Assembly: GCF_036373705.1 (NCBI RefSeq)
Contig: NC_089852.1
Location: forward strand, 37,754,207 to 37,818,206
Reading direction: 5' to 3'
From: Amia ocellicauda
Lineage: Eukaryota; Chordata; Actinopteri; Amiiformes; Amiidae
Length of the DNA stretch: 64,000 nt
Part shown: in pieces, positions 52,531-63,328 of the stretch
Layout: every line of letters begins with the position of its first letter
Position numbering within the stretch: position 1 is the stretch's first letter
Notes under the pieces: model-generated
What the model saw: the letters and a program-made list of their open reading frames with translations, nothing else
Told to the model about the DNA's origin: nothing
Database searches by the model: none
Made by a program: the position numbers and the translations under genes

Positions 52531-53914
52531 AATGCCATGGACAAAAATATTGGGACCCTTAACCTAATATTTCATTGCACAGCCTTTAGAGACAATTAAT
52601 GTAAACAAGCGCTGTCTGCATCTCTGAATGAGATTTCTACACTTCTCGACTGGTAGTTTGGCCCACTCTTCTTGAGCAAACAGCTCCACTTCTCTCTGGT
52701 TTGATGGGTGCCTGCGAGTTACAGCTCTTTCCATAGATGTTTGATGGGATTTAGATCAGGGCCCAGTTGCATAAAACTGTATTAGACTGGTCTAAACCAT
52801 TAGACTGGTCTTAATTTGACAGTTAGACTAGTCTATGCAAGTTAGTCAGTTGCATAAAAATTAAGACTGACTAAGACTTAGCCTCAAAAGTTAGCCTCCT
52901 CCCCACCAGGCTAACTTGGAACTGATTCTGTCTTTCCATTGAAAGTGCTGCGAGTCACTGCGACACGGAGGCTGACAGGCGGAGCCTCCCGCCGGCTCTC
53001 ACCCCCTGTCCACCCCCTGTGACCCCAACAAACACAGTCCCCTCCCGACACACTGCAATAACCAACTGGATATTTTACAGACCTCACAGCCCACATACAA
53101 TGGTTTGACGATGTTAACTTTTTAATTTCATCCCACACCTTGTGTTTGAATGTGTTAGTGAAAGTTTCCGAAAATGGTGCACAATTGATACATTTCTCTA
53201 CATTAAATTTCAATAACTAGCATAGATTATCAGTTAACTGTGATCATTGGTGTTTTAGAGAAACGTCCGCCATGTTTTTTTTTCTTTTGTCTTAAAATTC
53301 CCAGATTGCAATGTGTAATTGACTAAGTAAGACCAGTCTCAGACCAGTCTAAGGAAAGACTGTTATATGCATCGGTCTTAACAGAGTGTCTATCGTTAGT
53401 AGGACTTATTATCATACTGAGACAAAGACTTTGTCTATGTTTATGCAACCCAGGACTCATAGAAGACCAATTCGGAACGGTCCAATGTATTCTTCTCATC
53501 CATTCTTTGGTGCATTTTGAGGTATGTTTCGGGTCATTATCCTGCTGGAGACCCATGACCTGCGACTGAGACACAGCTTTCTGACACTGGGCTGTACGTT
53601 TCGCGCCAAAATCCCGATAGTCTTTTGATTTCATCGTGCCCTGAACAGATTCAAGGCACCCAGTGCCAGAGGCAGCAAAGCAACCCCAAAACATCACTGA
53701 GGGCATCAATAATATTGTCCAGGGCATTTTAGAATGTCTTTATAGAATAAGCAAGAATTCAGTTCTTTACACAGAGTTTTTTGTTTTGTTCCACTGCAAA
53801 CCAAAGACATGCATGTATGGATGACAAGATATTTTCATTTCAACACTTTTCAGTGTGAATGGTGCATTATTTGAATAAAATGTAAGGGTACCAATACTTT
53901 TTGCCATGTCTGTA
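52531..53914 (-). mobile_element. Tc1-type element, interrupted by a MITE
   Basis: Inverted ends (CCATGGACAAAAATATTGGG on the left; CCAATACTTTTTGCCATGTC on the right) enclose a decayed transposase on the minus strand. Part of its DDE domain is readable at 53460-53727 (MPSVMFWGCFAASGTG, GLQQDNDPKHTSKCTKEW). The 3' part of the gene continues at 52560-52760 after an inserted MITE. It is inactive. Confidence 0.8.
52761..53450. mobile_element. MITE of about 690 bp inserted into the Tc1 copy
   Basis: The ends carry inverted GTTGCATAAA (52766-52775 and complement at 53440-53449). Inside them lie subterminal repeats of AGACTGGTCT/AGACCAGTCT on both sides. The Tc1 sequence resumes exactly after the right end, with CAGG present on both borders as a possible 4-bp duplication. 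There is no coding capacity. The superfamily is not certain. Confidence 0.7.
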
Positions 53915-53922
53915 TTTGTGTA

Positions 53923-54452
53923 CACCAATCAGCCATAACATTATGACCACCTGCCTAATATTGTGTAGGTCCCCCTTTTGCGGCCAAAACAGCCCTGATC
54001 AGTCCTTTCATGGACTCCACTAGACCTCTGAAGGTGTGCTGTGGTATCTGGTACCAAGACGTTAGCAGCAGATCCTTTAAGTCCTGTAAGTTGCGAGGTG
54101 GGGCCTCCATGGATCGGACTTGTTTGTCCAGCACATCCCACAGATGCTTGATTGGATTGAGATCCGGGGAATTTGGAGGCCAAGTCAACACCTTGAACTC
54201 GTTGTGTTCCTCAAACTATTCCTGAACCATTTTTGCTTTGTGGCAGGGCTAGCCATCACAATTTGGCCCTTGTCAAAGTCGCTCAGATCCTTACGCTTGC
54301 CCATTTTTCCTGCTTCTAACACATCAACTTTGAGGACAAAATGTTCACTTGCTGCCTAATATATCCCACCCACTGACAGGTGCCATGATAATGAGATTAT
54401 CAGTGTTATTCACTTCACCTGTCAGTGGTCATAATGTTATGGCTGATCGGTG
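53923..54452 (-). mobile_element. Deleted Tc1-type element (530 bp)
   Basis: Near-perfect inverted ends CAGCCATAACATTATGACCA and complement are flanked by TA. The inner part encodes the end of the transposase on the minus strand (NSPDLNPIKHLWDVLDKQV), in which the catalytic Glu after PDLNPI is Lys. The internal two thirds of a normal element are missing. Confidence 0.88.
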
Positions 54453-54467
54453 TATATATGCGCACAG

Positions 54468-54500
<33 letters not shown>

Positions 54501-57445
54501 GAAATATTTTTTTCTTTATTACATGAATGTGTATTCTGCTTTAAGCCATAGCATAACCTGTTATATGCTTACATGTTAATGGTTGTTCATAAGGTTGCAC
54601 AATTTACAGAATGTTCAAAGGGGAATATATGGGAAATAATATGAAAGTTTTGGGCTTATTTGCATAGGCTATATTTCCCATGTCATATGCAGACCAAAAC
54701 AAACTTTTTACCTTATTATAAGCAGACATAATTGCAAACCCTTCTAATAGAAATTTTAAAAAATCAACTTTATTTATGAGTTGAACTTTAATTAAATTAC
54801 TTGACTTTACATGGGGTTGTTTAATAATTAAAAAAAGGAATATTGAATAATTAATTCCCTGTGATCCCACTCCAAAAAAATCCTTTCAATATAAATCTGT
54901 AAAATGATGACACTTGGGGATCTTCCTCTATGGCCTCAATGTCTCTCTGGACTTCCTCAATGTTCACTGCTTGGACATCTGTCTCAAGCTTAGCCTCTTG
55001 TTTAGGGTTTTTAAGTTTAGAACTTTTTGCAATTGCACAAATTGTCAGGTTGCATTATTTCACATTTAATGTAAGCCTATGGAGGGGTGACTATTCGAAT
55101 AGTCGTGGACAACAGATGTGGAATTACCGATAGTCATGCACATCCCTACTATTTGCTAGTTTTTGAAATATAATATGTCATATAAATATATTCACTCCAG
55201 TAATGTAATCAAACCTTACCAGATAGCATGTCCTTGGCTCAGACAGTGCAGTAGTGTGCAGGTGTCTGACAATCAGCTGTGCATGTGAGAGATGAGTGCG
55301 CTGTGCATGTGATAGAAGAGTGTGCTGTGCATTCAATTCTACTGGTTTTCCTTTTAATGAGGATATTTTAACCAAAACATGCCATAAGACCTAGAATTTC
55401 CTTATTATGTGTATTTCGAACTGCTAAAAAAGAAATTGCCCAAATTCCCGGCCTTAACATCCCATGGAAAGTTTCCGACCCTCTGCGAAACCCTAGTTAT
55501 TCAAAAGTATACCATAATCCACCACCAATCTCTTTTGATACATGTTTATGTGATTTCCATCACAACTGTTTTATTTTTTATGTTTTCCTTTCAGCACTTG
55601 CAGGGCCCCTCGTTTCATCAAGAGCTTTTTCTGGGAGGACACTTGTTTCTGAAAATGAAGTGGAAACTCAAACAGAAAATCTTGGCAGTTTCAACAGTGT
55701 TATTCTAGACTGTTCTGTTCAAGAAAAGGACCGACAGAGAAGGAGAATGGAGCCTGCCTATCTGTGGTGTCTACCATGAAAGTCATTGGAGGTAGTTTTT
55801 GCTTGGATAATACAGCCTCATAATGCCAGCAACAGTACAGTCTGTAGTGTATAATGTATAAAAGCAGCCAAGACCCACACAGTGGTGAATGTTGTTTATG
55901 AATCATTCCTCTTGACAGCTTGCCTCGGGGAGTTTGCGATTAGACAATTACATAAATAATAAGAACATAAATAAATGCAAGATAAGAATGGGATACCAGC
56001 TGGAGAGAAGGAATGGAGATGGTGAGAAGGAGCCCATGATTGAGGTAAGGAAGGATGGAGAGAGAGAGAAGGGTGGGGGGAGGGAGTGTGCGGAGGGGAC
56101 AGGAGAGGGAAGGGAACAGGAGTCTTACTTAACCTTTTGGTCAGCAGTTCAATAAAATAATGAATGATTTCATTCATGATTGGTATGAGCAGTAAAAGGC
56201 ACCTGACCCTTGTTTTTCTCTTGTTTTTTTATTCTGTGGGAGATGTTAGAAAGCTTTCACCTGAGGATTTCATGCATAATCAATGAGAGTCATGATTCCC
56301 TGATTTTTAGTGTCTATACACTATATATTTGAGCCTTTGGTTTTATTAAAAAACTCCATTAATTGCTAATTGCCAGTTACAATTGTTTCTTCTGAATAGA
56401 TCGGTGTCTGACTGCAGCCACACTATATTGTAACCGTAGGCGCATCATGTATTTAGCCTTGTTATTAATGTGATGAATAATTTCCCAATCTCGTGTGTTT
56501 CAAAAGAGAGCATTAGGATGAGGTGGGTTTAGTACCAAGTACAGGGTTTTGTGGTATAAGTACATGCACGGTTCTGGGTTTGCTTCTGGTCTAGTCATGC
56601 AGACGCTCTCTCCGTGCTCGGTGTGTTTCTGAAGGCCTGGTCTCTGCTGACGTGCTGCTCTTACTCTCCCAGTGTGGCTGCAGGCTGTCCAGGCGCTGAA
56701 GGTCTCTGTTGATCTTCCTGGGGCAGCCCTTCACTCTTACTAAAAGAGGTCTCTTCTACATGACCGGGTTTTGGCAGGTGTTCACAGGTCTGGTACACAA
56801 TGACGGACTCGCTGTCCTGCTCTTGGACTCTTTTGAGACGCACTACATGCCTTCCAGTGTGGAACTGTCCGCATTATCTTCATTATTCTCAGTGCATGTC
56901 CAGCTCGGCTCTGATGCATCGTCTTGTTGATTAAATATGATTGTTATTTCAATTTTTATCATTAATGTAGTTTTAATTGTATTATATATTTAAAGTCTTC
57001 AAGTCTTTATCTATCGATTTATTTTCCATATAGATGTGTTATTCAAAGTGAATCAGTACCTGGCAGTGTTCCTGACCTCTGCTGGTCACTTACAGTGGTG
57101 GCTGTTTGCTGAGGATGTTAGTTTTACTAATTTATGTTCATTAGAAAGTGTCTGTGGATTACAGTTCAATATCCTTTCATTGCACAGAAACAAAGCTGCT
57201 TTGAGAGTACCTCACAATGTAAAGTTTAAAACTGACGTCCTAAGTGAGTTAACGTTTGCATAGTTCCCGCTTAATCTAAAAATGTCTGCTAAGTGACCAA
57301 TGGTTATTATAGGCTTGTTGGTTTCACTTCCTTACACATACACACACACACTGCACAGTACAGATAGACAGATGAACATGACATTTGCAACCTCAATAAT
57401 GGATAGAGTGTAGTAGAAGTTTAATGTTTAAGCATTATATTTATA
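54453..57445. other. Intergenic stretch with exon-like pieces but no recognised gene
   Basis: Contains (CA)n at 54468-54491 and a hAT-like remnant around 54990-55145 (GACTATTCGAATAGTCG). Three plus-strand pieces have good splice borders: 55604-55790 (TTTTCCTTTCAG acceptor, GAG/GTAGTT donor), one ending at GAG/GTAAGG (56045), and about 56671-56767 (TTACTCTCCCAG acceptor, CAG/GTGTTC donor). No continuous frame joins them. A minus-strand open stretch at 56661-56850, rich in Glu, Ser and Pro, ends in GGGAGA/GTAAGA. A non-coding RNA or a decayed gene is possible. Confidence 0.35.
54468..54491. repeat. (CA)n microsatellite
   Basis: About 12 CA units followed by a short TA run, adjoining the deleted Tc1 element. 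Confidence 0.9.
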
Positions 57446-57965
57446 CAGCTCTGGAAAATATTAAGAGACCACTGCACATTTTTCTTAAATCACCATCTCT
57501 ACATGTATGGCAGCCATTCCATTCCAGTGTCTGTTGAATTCCAACACAAGCACACCTCGTACTACTGAATGAGCTACTGATTAGGTGATCACCTGAACCA
57601 AATCTTATTTAACGTGGAAAAGTATAAAAACCACTGCTGTGGTCATCACTATCCTCTTGCAATAGGACCAGCTGGATGGCAAAAACAGTGCTAGTAGTAT
57701 CTCAAAAGTAATTGGAATAAAAAATAACTATTGACCATGCCAAAAGAGTTGAAAAGGAAAGTTGTGAGTGAGGAAAAGAAGGGTTCAATTCTGGCTTTAC
57801 TGGCAGAGGGATACAGTGAGCGTTGGGTTGCAGACGGCGGTTGCAGCAGACATTGTGGACAACAAAGCTACAGACCGACGAAAATGACTCTCCACTGACC
57901 GGGATGACCGGCAACTTATTCGTAGGATGACATCAAGTGAGCTACAAAATGAATGGCAAACGGTA
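57446..57965 (+). mobile_element. 5' half of a Tc1-type element
   Basis: Starts CAGCTCTGGAAAATATTAAG after a TA and reads into the start of a transposase (MPKELKRKVVSEEKKGSILA type). It breaks off near 57965, where GATATC-rich sequence begins. The right end is absent. Confidence 0.75.
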
Positions 57966-57984
57966 TGGCAAGCCGTTGTGACAT

Positions 57985-58966
57985 TTAATCCATATCAAGA
58001 ATTCAATCTTTGATATCAAGAATTGAATCTTTGATATCCACAATACAATTTCTGATATCAAAAATACAATTGTTGATATCAAAAATACAAGATCATTCTT
58101 GATATCAGAAATTGTATTTTGTATATCAGAAATTGAATTTTTGATATCAAAAATGCATTCTAATTAGCTTCCGGTTCTATTTTTGATATCAAAAATGCAT
58201 ACTAATTAACATCCGTTGACGTGTAACTTAACCCTTTACACTCCACCCCATTATTTTCAAGATCATTATAAATACATGTATCAAATACATTTATCAAAAT
58301 ATAAATAATAAAATAAAATAAAATATAGAAACTAGAGACCAGGAACTTTCAAACGATGTTTGACTCGCATATGTCAGATCTTCCTATCTTGAGCTCCAGG
58401 CTGGCGAAATCGGCCATTTCTCACAGTGTACAGGACTAATGCATCTGCTCGAGTTTGTTTGTACTCTGTCAGCCGATTAGCCCTTAAGGCCACAACCTAT
58501 TCTTTCTTTTGATATATGATAAATGCATATGGTACAAACTATCAAGGAAAAGAATACCCGCACACATTGTTAAAAACCTGAGAAGCACCAGCTAAATAAT
58601 GATTCTTATGATTTTTTTGAGCTATAAGTAAGTGTGCAGGTATTCTTTTCTTTTTAATTGATATGATCTTTTTCGATACCCAGCACCTTCTAAGGTATTT
58701 TAGATGTGCGTGTGTATAATCTTTTTTCTACAAACTATTAAGGAGAAACACAAATAAACAGGAAAAATGTCATAGAGAATGGCAATACCGCTGAGTGTGT
58801 TCACAATGAACAGGGCAGTGTCAGACATTAACAGTGACAGGATGCCAGTCTGAGAGCGGAGTTATTCACATCTACTGGGGGACTCTTCCGAAGAAGGAGA
58901 GAGACTATAACACGGAAAGCAGCCGAAACCGGATGCTAATTAGTATGCATTTGTGATATCAAAATG
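57985..58966. mobile_element. Unclassified repeat element with GATATC-rich left end and inverted ends
   Basis: Seven GATATC words, most inside TTTTTGATATCAAAAAT-like palindromes, fill 58010-58195. Two copies of an AATGCAT(A/T)CTAATTA...CCG block (58150-58177, 58192-58215) reappear inverted at 58927-58960 next to another GATATC. The roughly 710 bp between hold no ORF. The inverted ends suggest a non-autonomous DNA element, but I cannot name the family. Confidence 0.55.
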
Positions 58967-58974
58967 CAGAATGA

Positions 58975-60110
58975 TTGCCTTCCTGGATTAACTCATCCAA
59001 GATTTTATTTGTGAACGTTGTCGTCAAGTTGAAATCCTAGGGATCAAGGTTCGTGATCTTGAGGCCCAGTTTGTTGATCTCCGCTGTATTAGGGATATAG
59101 AAGAATTGGTCAATCAGCCCATGAGAGAGATGGTGTGCACGCCAAAACCTAGGAGAGTTGAGGCCTTAGAGCAGGAAAGTGTACAGAACTGCTGGATTAC
59201 AGTAAGTCGTAACCACAGAAAAGGGCGCGCACAACCCCTAGACACATCCCAAGAGCTAGTATTGCCCAACAGGTTCCAACTCCTGGACACCGAGTGACAG
59301 CTCAGAGGGTGATGGGAGGGCAATTGAGCACCAGAGCACCATGGTGCCCACTCCCCCCCCAGAACAGGGAGGTAGTAATAGTTCGAGACTCGATTCTTAG
59401 AGGTGTAGATCACACAGTGTGTTCTAGTGATAAGGAGACCCGCATGGTATCTTGCCTGCCTGGTGCTCAGGTTGCAGATCTTAACTTGTAGACAGGCTGC
59501 AGGCCAAAGCCAGGGGGAATCCACTGGTCATGGTCCACATTGGAACCAATGACATAGGGAAGGGTAGGGCAGAGGTTCTGCAAGACAAATTTAAAGAGTT
59601 AGGAACTAAACTAAAGAGCAGAACCTCCATGGTAGTTTTCTCTGAAATACTTCCGGTGCCACGTGCATGGCCAGGGTGACAGGCAGAGATTAGAAAATTT
59701 AACACGTGGTTGAAATCTTGGTGTAGGAAAGAGGGGTTTGGGTTTATGGAGCATTGGTCTTTCTTCTGGGATAGATGGGAGCTGGATGTAAACCGGACGG
59801 TCTACATCTAAACAGAGGGGGAGCTGATGCATTGGGAGAGCATATGTGCAGAGTAATTGAGAATCTTTTAAACTAGGGACCAGGGGGGCAGGGAGCTCTG
59901 ACAATGGGAGATGTTCCACTAAGGAAAGAAAAACAATGGATACTGCTAGTAGGAAAGTCCTGAAATGTTTGTACCTCAGTGCCAGGAGTATAAGGAACAA
60001 GATGTTAGACCTAGAAGCCACAGTGCTGGCGGGTGACTATGATGTTGTAGGAGTGACAGAAACATGGCTTACAGACAATGATATCCAAGCTGTTATCAGT
60101 GTCAGGTCCA
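58975..60110 (+). mobile_element. CR1/L2-type LINE, 5' part with ORF1 esterase and start of ORF2
   Basis: The decayed frames on the plus strand read first a coiled segment (VRDLEAQFVDLRCIRDIEEL), then SGNH/GDSL-esterase blocks: DSILRG near 59390 and HIGTNDIGKGR near 59540. This is the ORF1 layout of CR1-group LINEs. ORF2 begins at 59936 with the endonuclease N terminus (LYLSARSIRNKMLDLEATVL, then VVGVTETWL). Several frameshifts and stops break it. It ends abruptly at a mariner-like fragment. Confidence 0.82.
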
Positions 60111-60111
60111 A

Positions 60112-60740
60112 AAGCCAGTGTCTGTCATTGTATGGGGGTGTGTCAGTGCCCATGGCATGGGTAACTTGCACATCTGTGAGGGCACCATTAATGCAGAAAG
60201 ATATGTACACATTTTGGAGCAACATATGCTGCCATCCAGACATCGTCTTTTCCAGGGACGTCCCTGCATTTTCCAGCAGGACAAAGCATTCAGCCCGGAT
60301 TACAAGCGCATGGTTGCGTAAGCAGAGAGTGCAGGTGCTAGCATGGCCTGCCTGCAGTCCTGACCTGTCTGACCTGAGAATGTGTGGTGCATTATGAAGC
60401 GCAAAATAAGGCAACGAAGGCCCCATACAGTTGCACAGCTGAAGAAATGCATAATGGAAAAATGGAAAATGGGGAAATTCCGCTTGCTAAATTTAACCAA
60501 CTGGTGTCTTCAGTGCCCCAATGGTTAATAAGCATTATTAAAAGAAAAGGTGATGTTTCACAGTGGTAAACAGCGGACGGTCCCAACTTTTTTGGAGTGT
60601 GTTGCAGTCATCAGATTTGAAATGAGTGTATATTTTCAAAAATAAATTAAATTCACAAAGTAAAACATAAAATAATGTGTTAATAATGTGATTGGTTTTT
60701 TGCATTTTCCATACTGTCCCAACTTTTTCGGAATTGGGGT
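60112..60740 (+). mobile_element. 3' part of a Tc1/mariner-type element
   Basis: Follows the LINE directly. The plus strand encodes a broken transposase C-terminal half (GRPCIFQQDKAF, MKRKIRQRRPHTVAQLKKCI) and ends in the terminal repeat CCCAACTTTTTCGGAATTGG. The left end is missing. Confidence 0.75.
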
Positions 60741-60786
60741 TATAAGCGGTTTTGAAAATGAATGGATGAATGGATGGATGGATGTA
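60741..60786. repeat. GGAT-type tetranucleotide tract
   Basis: TATAAGCGGTTTTGAAAATG followed by GGATGAAT/GGAT units, a common tail motif of fish retroposons. Confidence 0.6.
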
Positions 60787-60923
60787 ATTTGAATAGAAAG
60801 ATAAACTGTGGCCCAAACGTTTGGAATAGAGTTTGCATTGTCACACATCAAGTTGTCATTTTTGTGAATGCCTGGCTAAACAAATGTATATACTTCAACA
60901 TTGTATAGTTTCATTATAACATA

Positions 60924-61793
60924 CACTACCAGTCCAAAGTTTTAGAACACCCCCATTTCTCCAGTTTTTATTGAAATTGAAGCACAGTTTTTAAGTACAG
61001 TTTCCTACACCATCAAAAGGCCCTCGGAAACTGGAGGAAACTCTGTCAGGAAGAGGTCTGGCAGACCCAAAGCCACAACACAATCAGAAGACAAGTTTCT
61101 GAGAGTCAACAGCTTGCGTGAGAGGCGGCTCACAGGACAACAGCTTCAAGCACAGCTTAACACTGGTCGAAGTGAGCAATCTCAGTGTCAATTGTGAAGA
61201 GAAGACGTCGAGCTGCAGGTTTGACAGGTCGAGTGACAGTAAGAAAGCCATTGCTAAGATGGCAAAATAAGAAAAAGAGGCTTGCCTGGGCCATGAAGCA
61301 CCGCCAGTGGACTACTGAAGACTGGAAGAAGGTCTAATGGACCGATGAATCAAAAATTTAAATCTTCGGTTCATCACGCTGGGTTTTTGTATGCCATCGA
61401 GTAGGTGAAAGGATGGTTCTTCAGTGTGTGACACCAACTGTCAAACATGGAGGAGGTGATGATCTGGGGCTCTTTTGTTGGAGTGAGCAGCACCCTGAAC
61501 CAAAACGGCTACCACAGCCTTTTGCAGTTCCATGCAATACGCCTAGTTGGTCAGGGGTTCATCCCACAGCAAGATAATGACCCAAAACATGGGATGAACT
61601 GGACAGAAGGGTGAAAGAAAAAGCAACCTACAAGCCCAACACATTTGTGTGAACTTCTGCAACAGTGTTGGGAAGAGCTTTCCGAACAATATTTGATTTC
61701 CACTGTAGAAAGAATACATCGAGACATTAAACTGCGTACATTTAAATAAAAACTGGAAAAATGGAGGTGTTCTAAAACTTTTGACCCATAGTG
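60924..61793 (+). mobile_element. Tc1-type element with internal deletions (870 bp)
   Basis: Terminal repeats CACTACCAGTCCAAAGTTTT and complement (ending CCCATAGTG) are flanked by TA. The remains of the transposase contain GTTTGACAGGTCGAGTGACA-type coding sequence and a broken DDE region (QQDNDPKHG-like near 61570). Inactive. A remnant of the same family is at 46.1 kb. Confidence 0.82.
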
Positions 61794-62047
61794 TAACTCA
61801 CCATGATTAAAATGAGACATGTTCTCTGTGCTTATATTGTATTTTTAAACAGGGGGCAATAATGTGGTAACACAAGAAAGTAATCAATTTTGTAGAGATA
61901 ATAAAAAGTAACAATTCTGTTTCCCCTATGTCAGTCTGCATCATTCGCTGAGAGCAAGAGATTACTTTGACCAGTCTGAGTCCAGTGTTGAACCTGTAAT
62001 TAGCATACATTAATTGTATCCCAAGAAGGGGGTAATTACAAATAACA

Positions 62048-62225
62048 ACATAAGAACGTTCACAAGCGAGAGGAGGCCATTTGACCCATCGTGCTCATTT
62101 GGTGTCCATTAATAACTAATTGATGCAAGGAGCCTATCCAAATTATTTTTGAATGTTCCCATATTGTCGGTTTCAACCACTTCCCTGGGGAGTTTGTTCC
62201 AGATTGTGACGACTCTGTGTGAAAT
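62048..62225 (-). mobile_element. CR1/L2-type LINE 3' fragment
   Basis: Same 3' end as the copies at 3.3 and 42.4 kb (CATAAGAACGTTCACAAGCG), truncated after the WNKLPREV-coding block on the minus strand. Confidence 0.8.
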
Positions 62226-62689
62226 GTACATTTTGCCTTGGCTCTGGAACAAGCAAAACAGTGTCTGAACAATGAAAGCAAGATCAAACGACTGACATAA
62301 AAATGTAAAGTTGTTTGGATAAAGAGGACAAAACATTGAACGACTTTACAAGGTAATGAGTCGAGTTTAAATGTATTTTAAAAAGTCTGTTCTGTTACAA
62401 TTTTGCAACAGGCTAAACAAATCGTTACAATACTGCCACCTAATGGGACATGAAATTATTGAATTGGGCCATGCATACACAATACAAGATGTGCTGTTCA
62501 CATGATCAAATTTCCATGATCTTAGCTATTGATCTCTTGAATTCATCATGAAAACAAACAACCCATAAACCCACTTCATCCTACCAAAAAGATAAATAAA
62601 GGATATATAGAATAGCATCGTGGGGAAGGACAAAGGCACTGGAATATGGTGACTGAACTGAGTACTTCATTCGTCTTCGCAGGCTTTCG

Positions 62690-63304
62690 CTGTTTGCTAG
62701 TTTCGAAGATGTGTACGTCGGTCGCGTTGCGCCGATTTCCCCACGTTCTGCGCAGGTCTGCAGAATTCCACCGATCCCATTGGCGCAGCAGCGCAGACGC
62801 GCGCAAATCTGCGCAGCGCAGACGCTCTCACTACACCCCGGCACTCATAAGACAGGTCAAGGGGTGGAGACCAAAGTAACCGCAGTGTGTCAACAGCCCC
62901 CGTAACACACAGCCGCGTCCCCCTCCTGACCTCGCCCCCTCCCCGGCTCCGCGCTGTCCATGTCCCGGTCATGTGACACACATACCCTTGTACGGTCGGC
63001 TCGGGTCCGCTGCGAGGCTAAGTTTAGCCTCCGCTCAGTGGCGGTGCAGGATGCCGGGCAGTTACGTACGTTTTCGAAAGGTCAATTAAAAACAACCAAA
63101 AAAAGATCCGCTCAATAATGGCATTACATTCCGACACAGCACACCAATGATAACACATCCGCGCGTTTTACGGCGAGCTTGTTTGACCCATAAAGGGCCG
63201 CCGTGTTTTGAAGCGAGTGAGTCTGCGCGCCGCTGCGTCTCGCGCTCGGGCCCCTCAGCTGTGCGAGTCTCGCGAGAGCGCGCGAGGGGATAAGTTGAGG
63301 GAAC
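62690..63304 (+). promoter_or_regulatory. cul5 CpG island, promoter and 5' UTR
   Basis: Dense CpG up to the cul5 ATG. It includes repeated CTGCGCAG/GCGCAGACGC words at 62745-62830, which resemble NRF1-type sites. It also has a TCTCGCGAGA palindrome at 63268-63277, a conserved element of TATA-less housekeeping promoters, 27 bp before the start codon. No TATA box is near. Confidence 0.65.
63268..63277. promoter_or_regulatory. TCTCGCGAGA promoter element
   Basis: Exact match to the CGCG element found in many vertebrate TATA-less promoters, placed where the cul5 transcription start is expected. Confidence 0.6.
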
Positions 63305-63328
63305 ATGGCGACGTCTAATTTGCTAAAG
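63305..63328 (+). CDS. cul5: Cullin-5, first coding exon (rest outside window)
   Basis: This exon reads MATSNLLK, then a consensus donor (AAG/GTAGGA). Those eight residues are the known start of vertebrate CUL5, and the gene is expected here next to rab39a. CUL5 is the scaffold of CRL5 ubiquitin ligases: its N terminus binds the Elongin B/C-SOCS-box adaptors and its C terminus binds RBX2. The exon is short, but its place in a CpG island and its syntenic position support the call. Everything downstream to the window end is the first intron. Confidence 0.88.

Larger units (their letters stand above)
61794..63304. other. Intergenic and cul5 5' region
   Basis: Contains a LINE fragment at 62048-62225. 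From about 62690 onward it is CpG-rich: the cul5 CpG island. Between, only AT-rich sequence without a recognised gene. Confidence 0.55.
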
